From contig DBWR01000070.1 in assembly GCA_002309305.1 (NCBI GenBank), forward strand, positions 89,156 through 153,155: DNA of 64,000 nucleotides. The letters are read 5' to 3'. The notes below the pieces were generated by a model that saw only the letters and a program-made list of their open reading frames with translations, was not told where the DNA came from and made no database searches. Position numbers and translations under genes: made by a program. This stretch comes from Treponema sp. UBA1233. Its GTDB lineage: Bacteria > Spirochaetota > Spirochaetia > Treponematales > Treponemataceae. Of the stretch, positions 36,264-45,254 are shown in pieces (position 1 is the first letter of the stretch; the number at the start of each line of letters is the position of its first letter).

Positions 36264-37433
36264 ATGCTTAAGATTGTTTTTATTACGGCACATAACTGGG
36301 ATACTAAAAGACAAGGGGGCTTTCATAAATTCGCGGAAGCTGCTTGTCTTGCGGGCATGGAGACGGTCTTCTTTAGTTTTCCCCGACCTTACTATGGATT
36401 GTTTATGCACCGTGAGCAGATAAATAAGTCCGTAATAAAAACATTGTCGAAGGGGGGAAAATATCCTGTCTCCAGAGAAGGGAATTCTCCAGAGCTGTTG
36501 AATGTCACTTTTCCGACATTCAGGGTTCCAGACAGCATGGGACATTTTTTGCCTGAGAAACTCATGAATTGGCTTCTGACACATTCTTTTAGAAGCTTTA
36601 AGAGCTTTTGCAAAAAATATCTTTCCGGTGCTGATTGTTTTGTCTTTGAATCCTGTGAGGGAGTTGCTTTTATTGACTCGCTTAAAAAGCTTTTTCCCGA
36701 TGCAAGGATGGTTTACCGTCCGAGTGATCCAATGGTCTATGCCGCTGTTCCTGAGCGCGTAAAGAGAATGGAGAGAAACATTCTTTATAAGGCAGATTTG
36801 AGTCTCATTGTGAATCAGGAAGGAATTGAGGCTTATAGAAAATCGATTCCGGATTTTGATTCCAAAGTGAAATATCAGGTTTTGGCAAATGGAATAGACA
36901 TTGATTCCTACACAAAAAAATATGACTGTCCCGAACTTTTAAAGGACAAAAAATCAGTCCTATATGTGGGAGCATGGGAAGTTGAATGGCCGCTTTTGTT
37001 CAAAGCCTGTGAATCTGATCCTGACTTCAATTACATTGTGGTGTGTCCGAATTATCCTTCACAGGATATTCAAAAGAGGATAAGGGATTATAATAACCTG
37101 TATTATGTTCCCGGAATTAAACCGTTTGAGGTTCCTGCCTGGATTACAAACTGCAATGTCGTGATGGTGCCTTATGTCACAGATTTCTATAAAGACCGGC
37201 CCCTCGGCATTACAGCAAAATACTATCAGGCTATGGCGGCGCATAAACCTGTCGTTGCTTATTGCGATACGCCTAAGCTTGAGGACGCTGGGGTTGTTGT
37301 GACGTATGAATATGAGGATTTTATATTGGAAGTTCGGAAAGCAATGAAAAAATCTATCTGTGATTATAACTATGACTTGAATGGCCGCGAATGGAAAGAA
37401 ATATGCAGAAAATTCATTTATTTATGCAGTTAA
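36264..37433 (+). CDS. GumK-like glycosyltransferase, predicted glucuronosyltransferase
   Basis: The 389-residue GT-B protein opens FITAHNWDTKRQGGFHKFAE, which recalls the start of GumK (GT70), the xanthan glucuronosyltransferase. Later it shows YRPSDPMVYAAVPERVKRME, VLANGIDIDSY, VLYVGAWEVEWPLLFKAC and VPYVTDFYKDRPLGITAKYYQAMAAHKPVVAY, giving the usual GT-B donor-site layout. It starts 1 nt after ugd, so the pair probably makes and transfers UDP-glucuronate. The glucuronate link is inference from neighbour and partial similarity. Confidence 0.75.
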   Translation: MLKIVFITAHNWDTKRQGGFHKFAEAACLAGMETVFFSFPRPYYGLFMHREQINKSVIKTLSKGGKYPVSREGNSPELLNVTFPTFRVPDSMGHFLPEKLMNWLLTHSFRSFKSFCKKYLSGADCFVFESCEGVAFIDSLKKLFPDARMVYRPSDPMVYAAVPERVKRMERNILYKADLSLIVNQEGIEAYRKSIPDFDSKVKYQVLANGIDIDSYTKKYDCPELLKDKKSVLYVGAWEVEWPLLFKACESDPDFNYIVVCPNYPSQDIQKRIRDYNNLYYVPGIKPFEVPAWITNCNVVMVPYVTDFYKDRPLGITAKYYQAMAAHKPVVAYCDTPKLEDAGVVVTYEYEDFILEVRKAMKKSICDYNYDLNGREWKEICRKFIYLCS

Positions 37434-37461
37434 TTAATTTCATCAAATAGGAGTTTGGAAT

Positions 37462-39207
37462 ATGTTTTTTATCAAGCCGACAAGAAAAACACTTTTTTTG
37501 TTTGTATTTTTTTTGTTGTGTTTCGTGGCGAGCCTGATTATGTCTACGAGCGTTTTCAATTCTTTTGCCATCGAAACCGTCCAAAAACTGACTGGCAAGG
37601 TTCTCCGTGACCCCTATAAATGGTCCTGTGCCGTCTATAACTGTGTTCATATGCCGTTGTTTGTTTCCATAGTTCTTTTATTCTTAAAATTTACTTTCAT
37701 TGGAAATTCAATTTGCGAGTCTAAAGGACAGATATATAAAAAATTTGGGGAGACATTTGCTCAAAAAAAGAATATCATTTTCTCTTTACTTCTAGTCGTC
37801 TTTTTCTTTATTGCCTATTATAAAATTATCAACGCGGATTTTTATTATATGGATGATATGGCCAGAAACATGGGAGCTGATGACTCTGGCTGGATGGCTT
37901 ATGGACGGTACATTTCAGAATTTGGATCTGTGCTTGTTCACGGCTCGTTTCCTTTAACAGACATTGGCCCGCTTTCCCAAATCATTTCAGTTATCATTTT
38001 TGCATTTACAGTTTTTACACTATCTTATATTATATGTGGAAATGATATAAGAATACTTCCGACCCTTGGATTATCCTTGCTTTTCATTTCTCCTTTCTTC
38101 AGCCAGTGTTTTTCTTATCGCTATGATAATCCATACATGACGCTTTCCATTCTGTTTGCGATTCTACCATTTCTTTTTTGTGAAGATAAGAAATCGTTCA
38201 TATATACATCGATAATATTCCTTATTCTTTCTTGCATGTCATATCAGGCTGGAACTAGTGTTTACGTAGTTGTCTGTATGTATCTCGTGCTTAAAAAAAT
38301 CATTAATGGGAAAAAGGAAAATATTGTCAGCTTTATAATCATTTCAGTTATTTCTTTTGCTCTGGCTCTTGTGATTTATCAGCTCTTATTTAATTGTTCT
38401 GGAAATCCGAAGTTTTCCAAGCCAGAAGATGTAGGGCTGGCTTCTACAGGATTTTCTGTTTCAAGAATAATTCCAAATTTAAAAATATACTCATCTTTTG
38501 TTCTGAAAAATTTCGGAGGACATATATTCAAACTTTGTTTCATAATAACTCTTCTAATGTTTGTTATTTTGAACATTGTAAAATCAAAGGTTAGCAAATT
38601 AGTCTCATTTTTTGTTCTTGCCATTTTCATCGTTGCGGGTTTTATTCTTTCACTTGGGGCATATCTTGTTTTTGAAGCTTCAATGATTGCACCTCGCGTC
38701 CTTATGGGCTTCAATTGTTTCGTGTCCCTAATAGTCTTTGATTCATTGTTTATGATTTCTGAGAAAACTCAAAAATTCAGGAAAATTTTGTTCGTACCGG
38801 CCATCCTATGTGTCTATTTATCCGTCGCATTTTTGTATACATATGGGAACTGTCTTACGCAGCAGAAAGATTATTCTGATTTCCGAATGCATGCCTTAAT
38901 TTATGATTTGAGTGAATATATAAGCACTGAATCCAAAGAAGTAAAAGTTTCGCTCAATGGTTCTGCAGGTTACTGTAAGTCTTATGACAATGCCCGAAGA
39001 CAATATCCTATTCTTAACTCTCTTGTTATGAGGTTTCCAGGATCGAATATGTGGGACAAGGATTATGCATATAAGTTTAATTTCATTTTTGAAGATGCCT
39101 ATGTTTCTGAGGTTCCATCTGATTTTATGCAATTGAAAGATTCAAAATTGCATACCATTTTTGCTTCTCCTGACAGAAAAATTTTTTATGTGGAATTAAG
39201 GGAATAG
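37462..39207 (+). CDS. GtrII-like membrane glucosyltransferase
   Basis: The 581-residue polytopic protein has about ten to twelve predicted membrane helices. It has YYMDDMARNMG near residue 128 in a loop with paired Asp residues, as in GT-C-like transferases, and FSYRYDNPYM near 215. It is a homologue of the partial gene at 1-858. Such proteins add a glucosyl group, taken from a polyprenyl-phosphate donor, to polysaccharide on the periplasmic side. No gtrA or gtrB lies beside this copy, so it may share those at 1754-3146. A GGAG site precedes the ATG. Confidence 0.82.
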   Translation: MFFIKPTRKTLFLFVFFLLCFVASLIMSTSVFNSFAIETVQKLTGKVLRDPYKWSCAVYNCVHMPLFVSIVLLFLKFTFIGNSICESKGQIYKKFGETFAQKKNIIFSLLLVVFFFIAYYKIINADFYYMDDMARNMGADDSGWMAYGRYISEFGSVLVHGSFPLTDIGPLSQIISVIIFAFTVFTLSYIICGNDIRILPTLGLSLLFISPFFSQCFSYRYDNPYMTLSILFAILPFLFCEDKKSFIYTSIIFLILSCMSYQAGTSVYVVVCMYLVLKKIINGKKENIVSFIIISVISFALALVIYQLLFNCSGNPKFSKPEDVGLASTGFSVSRIIPNLKIYSSFVLKNFGGHIFKLCFIITLLMFVILNIVKSKVSKLVSFFVLAIFIVAGFILSLGAYLVFEASMIAPRVLMGFNCFVSLIVFDSLFMISEKTQKFRKILFVPAILCVYLSVAFLYTYGNCLTQQKDYSDFRMHALIYDLSEYISTESKEVKVSLNGSAGYCKSYDNARRQYPILNSLVMRFPGSNMWDKDYAYKFNFIFEDAYVSEVPSDFMQLKDSKLHTIFASPDRKIFYVELRE

Positions 39208-39212
39208 ATTTT

Positions 39213-40268
39213 ATGATTATTATAAACGCTTCGTTTTTATGCAGGAATTTAACGGGAATAGAGAGGTTCGCTTTTGAGATTTGCAAGAGGCTGGATTATC
39301 TTATTCAGAAAGATGAAATCTGGATATATGTTCCTCACAATGCAAAAAAAATTCCGGATTATAAAAACATAAAGATCATTGTTTCTGAGAAAGAGCTTAC
39401 AAGTTTTCCCGTCTGGGATCATTTTATCTTTTCTAAATTCGTGAAAAAAAATCAAGGAATTTCTTTGGATTTTGCTAACGTCACGTCTCTTTTTACACCA
39501 GGATATGTCTTTATACATGATATATATGCGAAGCTTTATCCAAGTGATTTTGTGGGCTTTAAAGACAAACTCAGGCGATTTTACATGTGCTGGATGTATA
39601 GGCACGCTGCAAGGAGGGCGAAAAAAATTTTTACGGTTTCAGAATTCAGCAAAAGACAGATAACAGAGACCTATAGGATTTCATCCGATAGAATTTCAGT
39701 CATTCCAAATGGATGGGAGCACTTCGAATCAGTTAATTCTGATCCTTCTATATTTGAAAGTTTTCCACAGCTGAAGAAAGGAGAGTATTATTTTACCCTA
39801 GGAAGCCTTCAAAAGCGTAAGAACCTGAAATGGATCTTAGAATATGCAATAAAAAATCCGTCTGAGAAGTTTGCAATTTCCGGCAAAGTCATTAACGGAA
39901 TGCAGAGTGATGAACTATCGGCTTTGAGGAAGCTTCCAAACGTAATCCTTTTGGGTTACGTGTCAGATGAAAATGTTAAGTCCCTTATGCAAAACTGCAA
40001 GGCATTCGTTTTCCCAAGCTATTACGAGGGATTCGGAATTCCCCCTCTGGAAGCCCTTTCTGTAGGAGCAAAAATTGTTGTGGGAAATGCGGCAAGCCTG
40101 CCGGAGATATACAAAGGAACTGCTCTTTACATAGACCCCTATAGCACGGACTGTACTATAAAAGAATTGCTTAAAAAGAAAACGGATGCGCCAGATATGG
40201 TTCTAAGTGAATATACCTATGACAAAGCCGCGAAAAAGTTGTATAAGGCAATGAAAGGAAATTCTTAG
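39213..40268 (+). CDS. Family 4 glycosyltransferase
   Basis: The 351-residue product opens IINASFLCRNLTGIERFAFE, the typical start of mannosyl/rhamnosyl GT4 enzymes of O-antigen loci. It has IFTVSEFSKRQI near residue 146, YYFTLGSLQKRKNLKWILEY near 195 and the donor site PSYYEGFGIPPLEALSVGAKI near 266 followed by ASLPEIYKGTALYIDP. It starts 5 nt after the GtrII-like gene and is the last gene of the ugd operon. No strong terminator follows it. Confidence 0.88.
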   Translation: MIIINASFLCRNLTGIERFAFEICKRLDYLIQKDEIWIYVPHNAKKIPDYKNIKIIVSEKELTSFPVWDHFIFSKFVKKNQGISLDFANVTSLFTPGYVFIHDIYAKLYPSDFVGFKDKLRRFYMCWMYRHAARRAKKIFTVSEFSKRQITETYRISSDRISVIPNGWEHFESVNSDPSIFESFPQLKKGEYYFTLGSLQKRKNLKWILEYAIKNPSEKFAISGKVINGMQSDELSALRKLPNVILLGYVSDENVKSLMQNCKAFVFPSYYEGFGIPPLEALSVGAKIVVGNAASLPEIYKGTALYIDPYSTDCTIKELLKKKTDAPDMVLSEYTYDKAAKKLYKAMKGNS

Positions 40269-40357
40269 CTGGAGATGTTTTATACAATCACAAATATCTG
40301 ATCTTTGCGTTTTTTTAGTTAACTTAGAAAGATTTTTTGAAAGTAAGTAAACAAGAC

Positions 40358-40386
40358 TTGCAGAAAAGCATGAAAAATTTTATAAT
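40358..40386 (+). promoter_or_regulatory. Promoter of the second CotH-like gene
   Basis: TTGCAG (40358-40363), 17-nt spacer, TATAAT (40381-40386). It leaves a leader of about 105 nt to the ATG at 40498. In the leader GTCAA and TTGAC around 40452-40468 can form a small hairpin, and AAGGAG precedes the start. The rest of the 229-nt gap (40269-40357) holds nothing I can identify. Confidence 0.7.
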
Positions 40387-40497
40387 ACATTTTGTTTATG
40401 GATATGTTTTATATTTCTGACTAGGTCACCTTATAAGCTATCGATAAAAAGGTCAAGTTTGCTTTGACTGAAAAAAGATAAAAAGGAGTAAATCCTA

Positions 40498-41796
40498 ATG
40501 AGACAAAAAAAATATATACTAGGTATTATTGTAACATCAATCATCTTTGCTGCGTGTTCTTCTTATCCTCCAGCTGAATACGATTATGAGGATATATCAT
40601 ATAATCCTTCTGTAGTTGAGCTAGAGAAAACAGGTATACCGATCATACAGATTGTTACAAAGGATGGTCATACAATTGATTCTAAATCTGAATGGAAAAC
40701 TGCTCTCTTTGAAGTGATAGGAAATCAGTGTGGTTTTGAAGATTTAACAATAGATGTTATGAAAATTAAGGGAAGAGGAAATACTTCATGGGGACTGCCA
40801 AAAAAGCCTTATTCTATAAAGTTAGATTCCGGAACGAAAATTCTTGGGATGAAAAAAAGTAAAAGATGGGTGTTGATTGCAAATTACAGTGATAAATCAC
40901 TTTTAAGAAATTATTTTGCATCTTATCTGGGAAATAATTTGTATAACACATGTTGGAATCCTTCGTTTAAATCGGTTCATCTTATTCTAAATGGAAGTTA
41001 CAGAGGTGTATATCTTTTTGGCGAACAGATAAAGATTGATAAAAATCGAGTAAACATAAACGACATAAGTAAAACTGGGGTTGACGAGGGAGGTTTTATT
41101 TTTGAAATCAATGAGAGACTTGATGAAAAATTTAATTTCACTACAAAAAAGGGTGTTTGCATAAGCTTAAAGGATCCGGATGATGTTGATGTTGAGATTC
41201 AACAAAGAGTTCAGACTTCGATACAGACGGCTGAAGATGTTCTTTTTGGAAAGAATTTTGATGATCCTGTAAATGGGTGGAGAAAGTATTTTGATGAAGA
41301 ATCTATAATAGATTGGTATCTTACGAATGAAATTACAAAAAATATAGATGCGGCACACTATGGATCGATATATTTTTACTATGAACCAAGTGACGGTCTT
41401 TTTCACATGGGACCAAGTTGGGATTTTGATATTTCTTGCGGTAATGTCTACTATGATGGTGGAGATAAATATACCGGCCTTTTTGTGAAAGAAAATTCTG
41501 TTTGGGTAAAAAGAATGTTTTCAGATTCAGAATTTGTCGACAACGTTAAACAGAGGTGGAATTTAACAAAGCAAGATCTTTATGGCTTTATAAATACTTG
41601 GATTCCTGAACAGGCAGCGTTACTAGAGAATGCTGCTGACCATAACTTCAAAAAATGGCAGATTCTCGGGAACTATGTTTGGCCAAATGAGTTTGGATAT
41701 TCCGAAAGAAAAACCTATCAAAGTGAGGTTGATTATCTTAAAAACTGGCTGAACTTACGTTATGCTTATTTTGATAAGGCTATAAATAATCTTTAG
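40498..41796 (+). CDS. CotH-like lipoprotein kinase, copy 2
   Basis: The 432-residue product has a lipoprotein signal peptide ending FAAC (Cys20). The core matches copy 1 at 27581: KIKGRGNTSWGLPKKPYSIKL near residue 89, SKRWVLIANYSDKSLLRN near 121, LILNGSYRGVYLFGEQIKIDKNRVNI near 162 and GPSWDFDISCGN at 305-316 with the DFD metal site. It has its own promoter and faces the convergent rfbB gene. The two copies share layout rather than close sequence, suggesting an old duplication or separate gain. The substrate is unknown; a surface glycoprotein or polysaccharide carrier is possible. Confidence 0.83.
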   Translation: MRQKKYILGIIVTSIIFAACSSYPPAEYDYEDISYNPSVVELEKTGIPIIQIVTKDGHTIDSKSEWKTALFEVIGNQCGFEDLTIDVMKIKGRGNTSWGLPKKPYSIKLDSGTKILGMKKSKRWVLIANYSDKSLLRNYFASYLGNNLYNTCWNPSFKSVHLILNGSYRGVYLFGEQIKIDKNRVNINDISKTGVDEGGFIFEINERLDEKFNFTTKKGVCISLKDPDDVDVEIQQRVQTSIQTAEDVLFGKNFDDPVNGWRKYFDEESIIDWYLTNEITKNIDAAHYGSIYFYYEPSDGLFHMGPSWDFDISCGNVYYDGGDKYTGLFVKENSVWVKRMFSDSEFVDNVKQRWNLTKQDLYGFINTWIPEQAALLENAADHNFKKWQILGNYVWPNEFGYSERKTYQSEVDYLKNWLNLRYAYFDKAINNL

Positions 41797-41886
41797 TAGG
41801 GATGATTTATCGTCTGTCTGATTCGAAGATATATTCAATAACTTTTTTATGAAAAAAAATGGTGGGGTTTTTCCTTTAAAAAATCT

Positions 41887-42963
41887 TCACCCCCTGACTC
41901 CCTTCACCCATTCATCGCTGGTGAGGTACCAGTTCACCGTCATCTCCAGGCCCTGCTCAAACGGGAGCTTGCGCTGCCAGCCGAGCTCTGTCTTGATTTT
42001 GGTGCAGTCGATGGCATAGCGGAGGTCATGTCCGGGACGGTCCTTCACATAATCTATTGTTGAGCGGACTTCTTCCTCGCTTTTGCCCAGATGCTTTGAT
42101 GCAAGCTCAATCAGCTTGTTTACCAGACGGATGTTCTGCCATTCGTTTTCGCCGCCGATGTTGTATTTTTCTCCGGTGCGGCCGCTGTTGACGATCTGCC
42201 ATACCGCGCGGTTGTGGTCCTCTACGTAAATCCAGTCGCGGATGTTTTCTCCCTTGCCGTAGACGGGGAGCCTCTTTCCGTCCCTGATGTTCAGTATCAT
42301 GAGCGGAATCATTTTTTCCGGATACTGGTAGGGGCCGTAGTTGTTGGTGCAGTTGGAAAGGGTTATGGGAAGTCCAAAGGTGTGGTAGTAGGACATCACT
42401 ATGTGGTCGCTGGATGCCTTACTGGCCGAGTATGGGGATCGCGGGTCATAAGGTGTGGTTTCCTTGAAGTATCCGTCCTTTCCGAGTGAGCCGTAAACTT
42501 CGTCCGTTGAAATGTGGTGGAAGAGGACATCTTCCCTGGTGTTGTCAAGCGAAACGTTCCAGTACCTGCGGGCCACGTCAAGAAGGGTGTAGGTTCCCAT
42601 CACGTTTGTCCTGATGAATGCCTCAGGTCCCATTATGGAGCGGTCAACATGGCTTTCCGCCGCAAAATGAATTACGGTGTCCACGTCGTATTTCTTAAAG
42701 ATCGCCTCAATCTTTTCCCTGTCGCAGATGTCAACTTTTTCAAAAAAGTATCTCTTTCCGCCGAATTCCTCTTCAACCTGGGCAAGGTTTGCCGGATTTC
42801 CCGCATAGGTAAGGCAGTCCACGTTTATGATGTTGCCTTCAAATCCTGAATCCATGAATTCCCTGCTGCCTGTAGCGCTTTTTCCAAACAGATAGTTGAT
42901 GAAGTTGCTTCCGATAAAGCCGCAGCCACCGGTTACCAGAATGTTGTGAAGACGTCTTTTCAT
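41887..42963 (-). CDS. rfbB: dTDP-glucose 4,6-dehydratase
   Basis: The 358-residue SDR protein opens ILVTGGCGFIGSNFINYLFG, with VIHFAAESHVDRSIMGPEAFI near residue 95, the HHISTDEVYGSLG active-site region (Asp-Glu of RmlB) and YSASKASSDHIV. It makes dTDP-4-keto-6-deoxyglucose, the branch point for rhamnose (RfbC/RfbD) and for the FdtA/FdtB amino sugar. It contains a small insert (GKSATGSREFMDSGFEG) near residue 27. It follows rfbD after 14 nt. Confidence 0.95.
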   Translation of the reverse strand: MKRRLHNILVTGGCGFIGSNFINYLFGKSATGSREFMDSGFEGNIINVDCLTYAGNPANLAQVEEEFGGKRYFFEKVDICDREKIEAIFKKYDVDTVIHFAAESHVDRSIMGPEAFIRTNVMGTYTLLDVARRYWNVSLDNTREDVLFHHISTDEVYGSLGKDGYFKETTPYDPRSPYSASKASSDHIVMSYYHTFGLPITLSNCTNNYGPYQYPEKMIPLMILNIRDGKRLPVYGKGENIRDWIYVEDHNRAVWQIVNSGRTGEKYNIGGENEWQNIRLVNKLIELASKHLGKSEEEVRSTIDYVKDRPGHDLRYAIDCTKIKTELGWQRKLPFEQGLEMTVNWYLTSDEWVKGVRG

Positions 42964-42977
42964 TCGATTAACTCCTA

Positions 42978-43937
42978 TTACCGCGGACAGAATCTTGTCG
43001 ACTTGATGAATTTCTCAAGGCTGTCTTCCCATGAAGGGATTTTTATCTTCATGGACGAAAGCAGCTTGTCCTTGCTCAAAACTGAATAATAAGGCCTTAG
43101 GGCGCGGGTGGGGTAATCTGTGGTTGCGCATGGTTCTACGGTGCATTCGTTTGTAATCCTCTTGTATTTTTTTCCGAACTCACAGATGCGGCGTGCAAAA
43201 TCGTACCAGGTTGTCTCGCCAAGGTTAGTGTAGTTGTAAAGTCCATAGGGAATCGCGGAATTCTTTCCGAAAAGGCGTGTCGCGTTTGCGGAGGTTTCGA
43301 TAATCTTTATTATCAGGGAAGCAAGATCCACGGCGTTTGTGGGGCATCCCTTCTGGTCATTGACGACCTTTATCGACTGGTTCTGGTTCATCTGCTTTGT
43401 CATGGAATATACGAAGTTGTCTCCGTCAAAGCCATAGAGCCATGAGGTCCTGAGAATGTAGTACTGGGTCATTTCCTTTTGAATAAGGTCCTCACCCTCG
43501 CTTTTTGAGCGGCCGTAAGCGCTAAGGGGGGCTTTTGCATCGTCCTCCTTGTACGGCCTGTTGGTCCTTCCGTCAAATACGTAGTCGGTTGAAATGTGTA
43601 TGAGTTTTGCACCGATTTTTCGTGTGGCGCGTGCGATGTTCAGCGCTCCCTGTGCGTTCAGTTTCTGGGCAAGTTCCTGGTTTTCCTCCGCATCATCCAC
43701 AGCGGTATAGCCGGCACAGTTTATGACCCATGTTATTTTCTGCGGAACAAAGCCTTTTGCGGCCGTGCTTCCTGTTCTGTTTGCGGAACGGTCATGTGAC
43801 TCTGCAAAGTCATCAAGCGCCTCAGGATTTGTTATGTCAACCTCGGAATCACTTCCAACCCAGACAATAGATTTTTCCTCAAGCTGCTTTGTAATCTCCT
43901 GTCCAAGCATCCCCTTGCTACCAATAACCCATATCAT
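42978..43937 (-). CDS. rfbD: dTDP-4-dehydrorhamnose reductase
   Basis: The product is 319 residues from the ATG at 43937, which follows GAGGTACTGAC; an upstream in-frame ATG at 43958 lacks a binding site and adds seven residues before the Rossmann strand. The sequence opens MIWVIGSKGMLGQEITKQL. It has WVINCAGYTAVDDAEENQELA, LIHISTDYVFDG, the YGRSKSEGEDLI catalytic YXXXK and ILRTSWLYG, all standard for RmlD. It reduces dTDP-4-keto-L-rhamnose to dTDP-L-rhamnose. First gene of the rfbD-rfbB pair that closes the polysaccharide locus. Confidence 0.93.
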   Translation of the reverse strand: MIWVIGSKGMLGQEITKQLEEKSIVWVGSDSEVDITNPEALDDFAESHDRSANRTGSTAAKGFVPQKITWVINCAGYTAVDDAEENQELAQKLNAQGALNIARATRKIGAKLIHISTDYVFDGRTNRPYKEDDAKAPLSAYGRSKSEGEDLIQKEMTQYYILRTSWLYGFDGDNFVYSMTKQMNQNQSIKVVNDQKGCPTNAVDLASLIIKIIETSANATRLFGKNSAIPYGLYNYTNLGETTWYDFARRICEFGKKYKRITNECTVEPCATTDYPTRALRPYYSVLSKDKLLSSMKIKIPSWEDSLEKFIKSTRFCPR

Positions 43938-44045
43938 GTCAGTACCTCGTTCCATCACACTCTCCCTTTAAAAACACAATCAGTTTACCCCAATTCGGCC
44001 ATTTTTTCAAGTACGGGCATGTTTTCAGCCAATGTGCCGTGAATA

Positions 44046-44074
44046 TTGCCCAAGATTCCTTTTTATGCTAAAGT
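44046..44074 (+). promoter_or_regulatory. Promoter of coaD, predicted leaderless
   Basis: TTGCCC (44046-44051), 17-nt spacer, TAAAGT (44069-44074). The ATG at 44081 follows after 6 nt and there is no Shine-Dalgarno sequence. Confidence 0.5.
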
Positions 44075-44080
44075 GGCATT

Positions 44081-44557
44081 ATGCTTGCAGTTTTTCCAGG
44101 ATCCTTTGATCCGCCCACTTTGGGACATTTGAACATTATAGAGCGCACCAGCCGCCTGTTTGACACCATAGACGTGGCAATCGCTGTCAATCCGGAAAAG
44201 AAATACCTTTTTTCCGCGGAAGAGAGGATGGCCCTGCTAAAGGAAATGACTCATGGCTTGGGAAACGTCACCGTACACATCTGCAATACCCTTATAAGCG
44301 AATACTGCCGTTCTGTGGGGGCCAAGGTCCTTTTGAGGGGAATCCGCAACACAAACGACTTTTCCTATGAATTTGACCTCTCCCTCATCAACCGCTCAAT
44401 CAATCAGGATGTGGAAACGCTCTTTGTTCCGACGGAGCAGAGGTACTTTCTGATCCGTTCAAGCAGTATAAAGGAACTTGCTCGTTTTGGAGGAGACATT
44501 TCCGCAATGGTTCCCCCGTGTGTGGAAAAGGCGATAAAGGAAAAATATCGTCATTGA
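44081..44557 (+). CDS. coaD: Phosphopantetheine adenylyltransferase
   Basis: The 158-residue product opens VFPGSFDPPTLGHLNIIERT, the TXGH-type nucleotidyltransferase motif, and ends with RYFLIRSSSIKELARFGGDI, the second adenylate-binding signature (ISSTXXR-like). It carries out the fourth step of coenzyme A synthesis. The length is normal. It lies just outside the polysaccharide locus and starts the core-gene stretch. It appears to be translated from a leaderless message. Confidence 0.95.
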   Translation: MLAVFPGSFDPPTLGHLNIIERTSRLFDTIDVAIAVNPEKKYLFSAEERMALLKEMTHGLGNVTVHICNTLISEYCRSVGAKVLLRGIRNTNDFSYEFDLSLINRSINQDVETLFVPTEQRYFLIRSSSIKELARFGGDISAMVPPCVEKAIKEKYRH

Positions 44558-44636
44558 GCCTGTAGTCGTCCGATGGCTGGAGAATGGGCATTCAATTTTT
44601 TTTTCGACAAAATTTAAAAAAATGTCAGAAATTCTA

Positions 44637-44698
44637 TTGACAGTTATGCGTATTTTTCTATATAATTATTGACATGAAATGGGAATCTGTAGTAATAT
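44637..44698 (+). promoter_or_regulatory. Tandem promoters of rpmF-acpP
   Basis: The first promoter is TTGACA (44637-44642) with an 18-nt spacer and TATAAT (44661-44666). The second is TTGACA (44669-44674) with an 18-nt spacer and TAATAT (44693-44698). Two strong promoters fit highly expressed ribosomal and lipid genes. Confidence 0.75.
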
Positions 44699-44747
44699 AT
44701 ACGACGTTATACAGACGACTAAAAATTTATAGCGAGGTTATATAATT

Positions 44748-44936
44748 ATGGCAGTACCTAGATCAAAAACATCAAAGGCCGTTACAAAAAGAAGAAGAGG
44801 TGTTAACATGCATCTTGCTACACCGAATCTTGTTGCCTGTGCCAACTGTGGAAACCTGGTTCTTCCGCACCACGTGTGCCCGAAATGTGGTTTCTATCGT
44901 GGACGTCAGGTGATTACTCCAGAAGTCAACGGCTAA
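44748..44936 (+). CDS. rpmF: 50S ribosomal protein L32
   Basis: The 62-residue basic protein opens MAVPRSKTSKAVTKRRRG and carries two CXXC pairs (CANCG and CPKCG), so it is the zinc-binding form of L32. It lies 18 nt upstream of acpP. The pairing of rpmF with fatty-acid genes is widespread in bacteria. Confidence 0.97.
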   Translation: MAVPRSKTSKAVTKRRRGVNMHLATPNLVACANCGNLVLPHHVCPKCGFYRGRQVITPEVNG

Positions 44937-44954
44937 CATTAAAGGAGATTAAAA

Positions 44955-45191
44955 ATGGACGAATTGTTTGAGAAAATCCAGAAGTTGATTGCAGACAAGC
45001 TCGGTATTAGCGAAGACAAGGTTACTCTTGAGGCAACTTTCCGCGGTGATTTGGGAGCAGATAGCCTGGATCTTTATGATTTGGTATTTGCCATCGAAGC
45101 AGAAATCGGCGTACACATCCCGGATGAAAAGGCAAATGAATTTGAGACTGTAAAGGATGCATACGAATACATCAAGTCTCAGAAGCAGTAA
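44955..45191 (+). CDS. acpP: Acyl carrier protein
   Basis: The 78-residue acidic protein has GADSLDLYDLVFAIE, with the phosphopantetheine-bearing serine at 37. It carries acyl chains in fatty-acid synthesis. AAAGGAG precedes the ATG. A clear terminator follows at 45213. Confidence 0.97.
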   Translation: MDELFEKIQKLIADKLGISEDKVTLEATFRGDLGADSLDLYDLVFAIEAEIGVHIPDEKANEFETVKDAYEYIKSQKQ

Positions 45192-45212
45192 TCTGTTTTA
45201 GACTTAATCAAA

Positions 45213-45242
45213 GAGCACGGTACTTGTTACTGTGCTTTTTTT
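45213..45242 (+). terminator. Rho-independent terminator after acpP
   Basis: AGCACGGTA (from 45214) pairs with TACTGTGCT (45228-45236) with one mismatch, followed by seven T. It lies between acpP and rnc. Confidence 0.85.
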
Positions 45243-45254
45243 GTTTGTGACTGT

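Noticed and set aside
40440..40475. Possible riboswitch in the leader of the second CotH-like gene
   Set aside because: Only a 5-bp hairpin is visible and no known aptamer consensus; too little to call.
41863..41897. Terminator between the convergent CotH-like gene and rfbB
   Set aside because: A GGGG/CCCC pairing around 41,870-41,895 overlaps the rfbB stop and lacks a clear T run; not strong enough to list.
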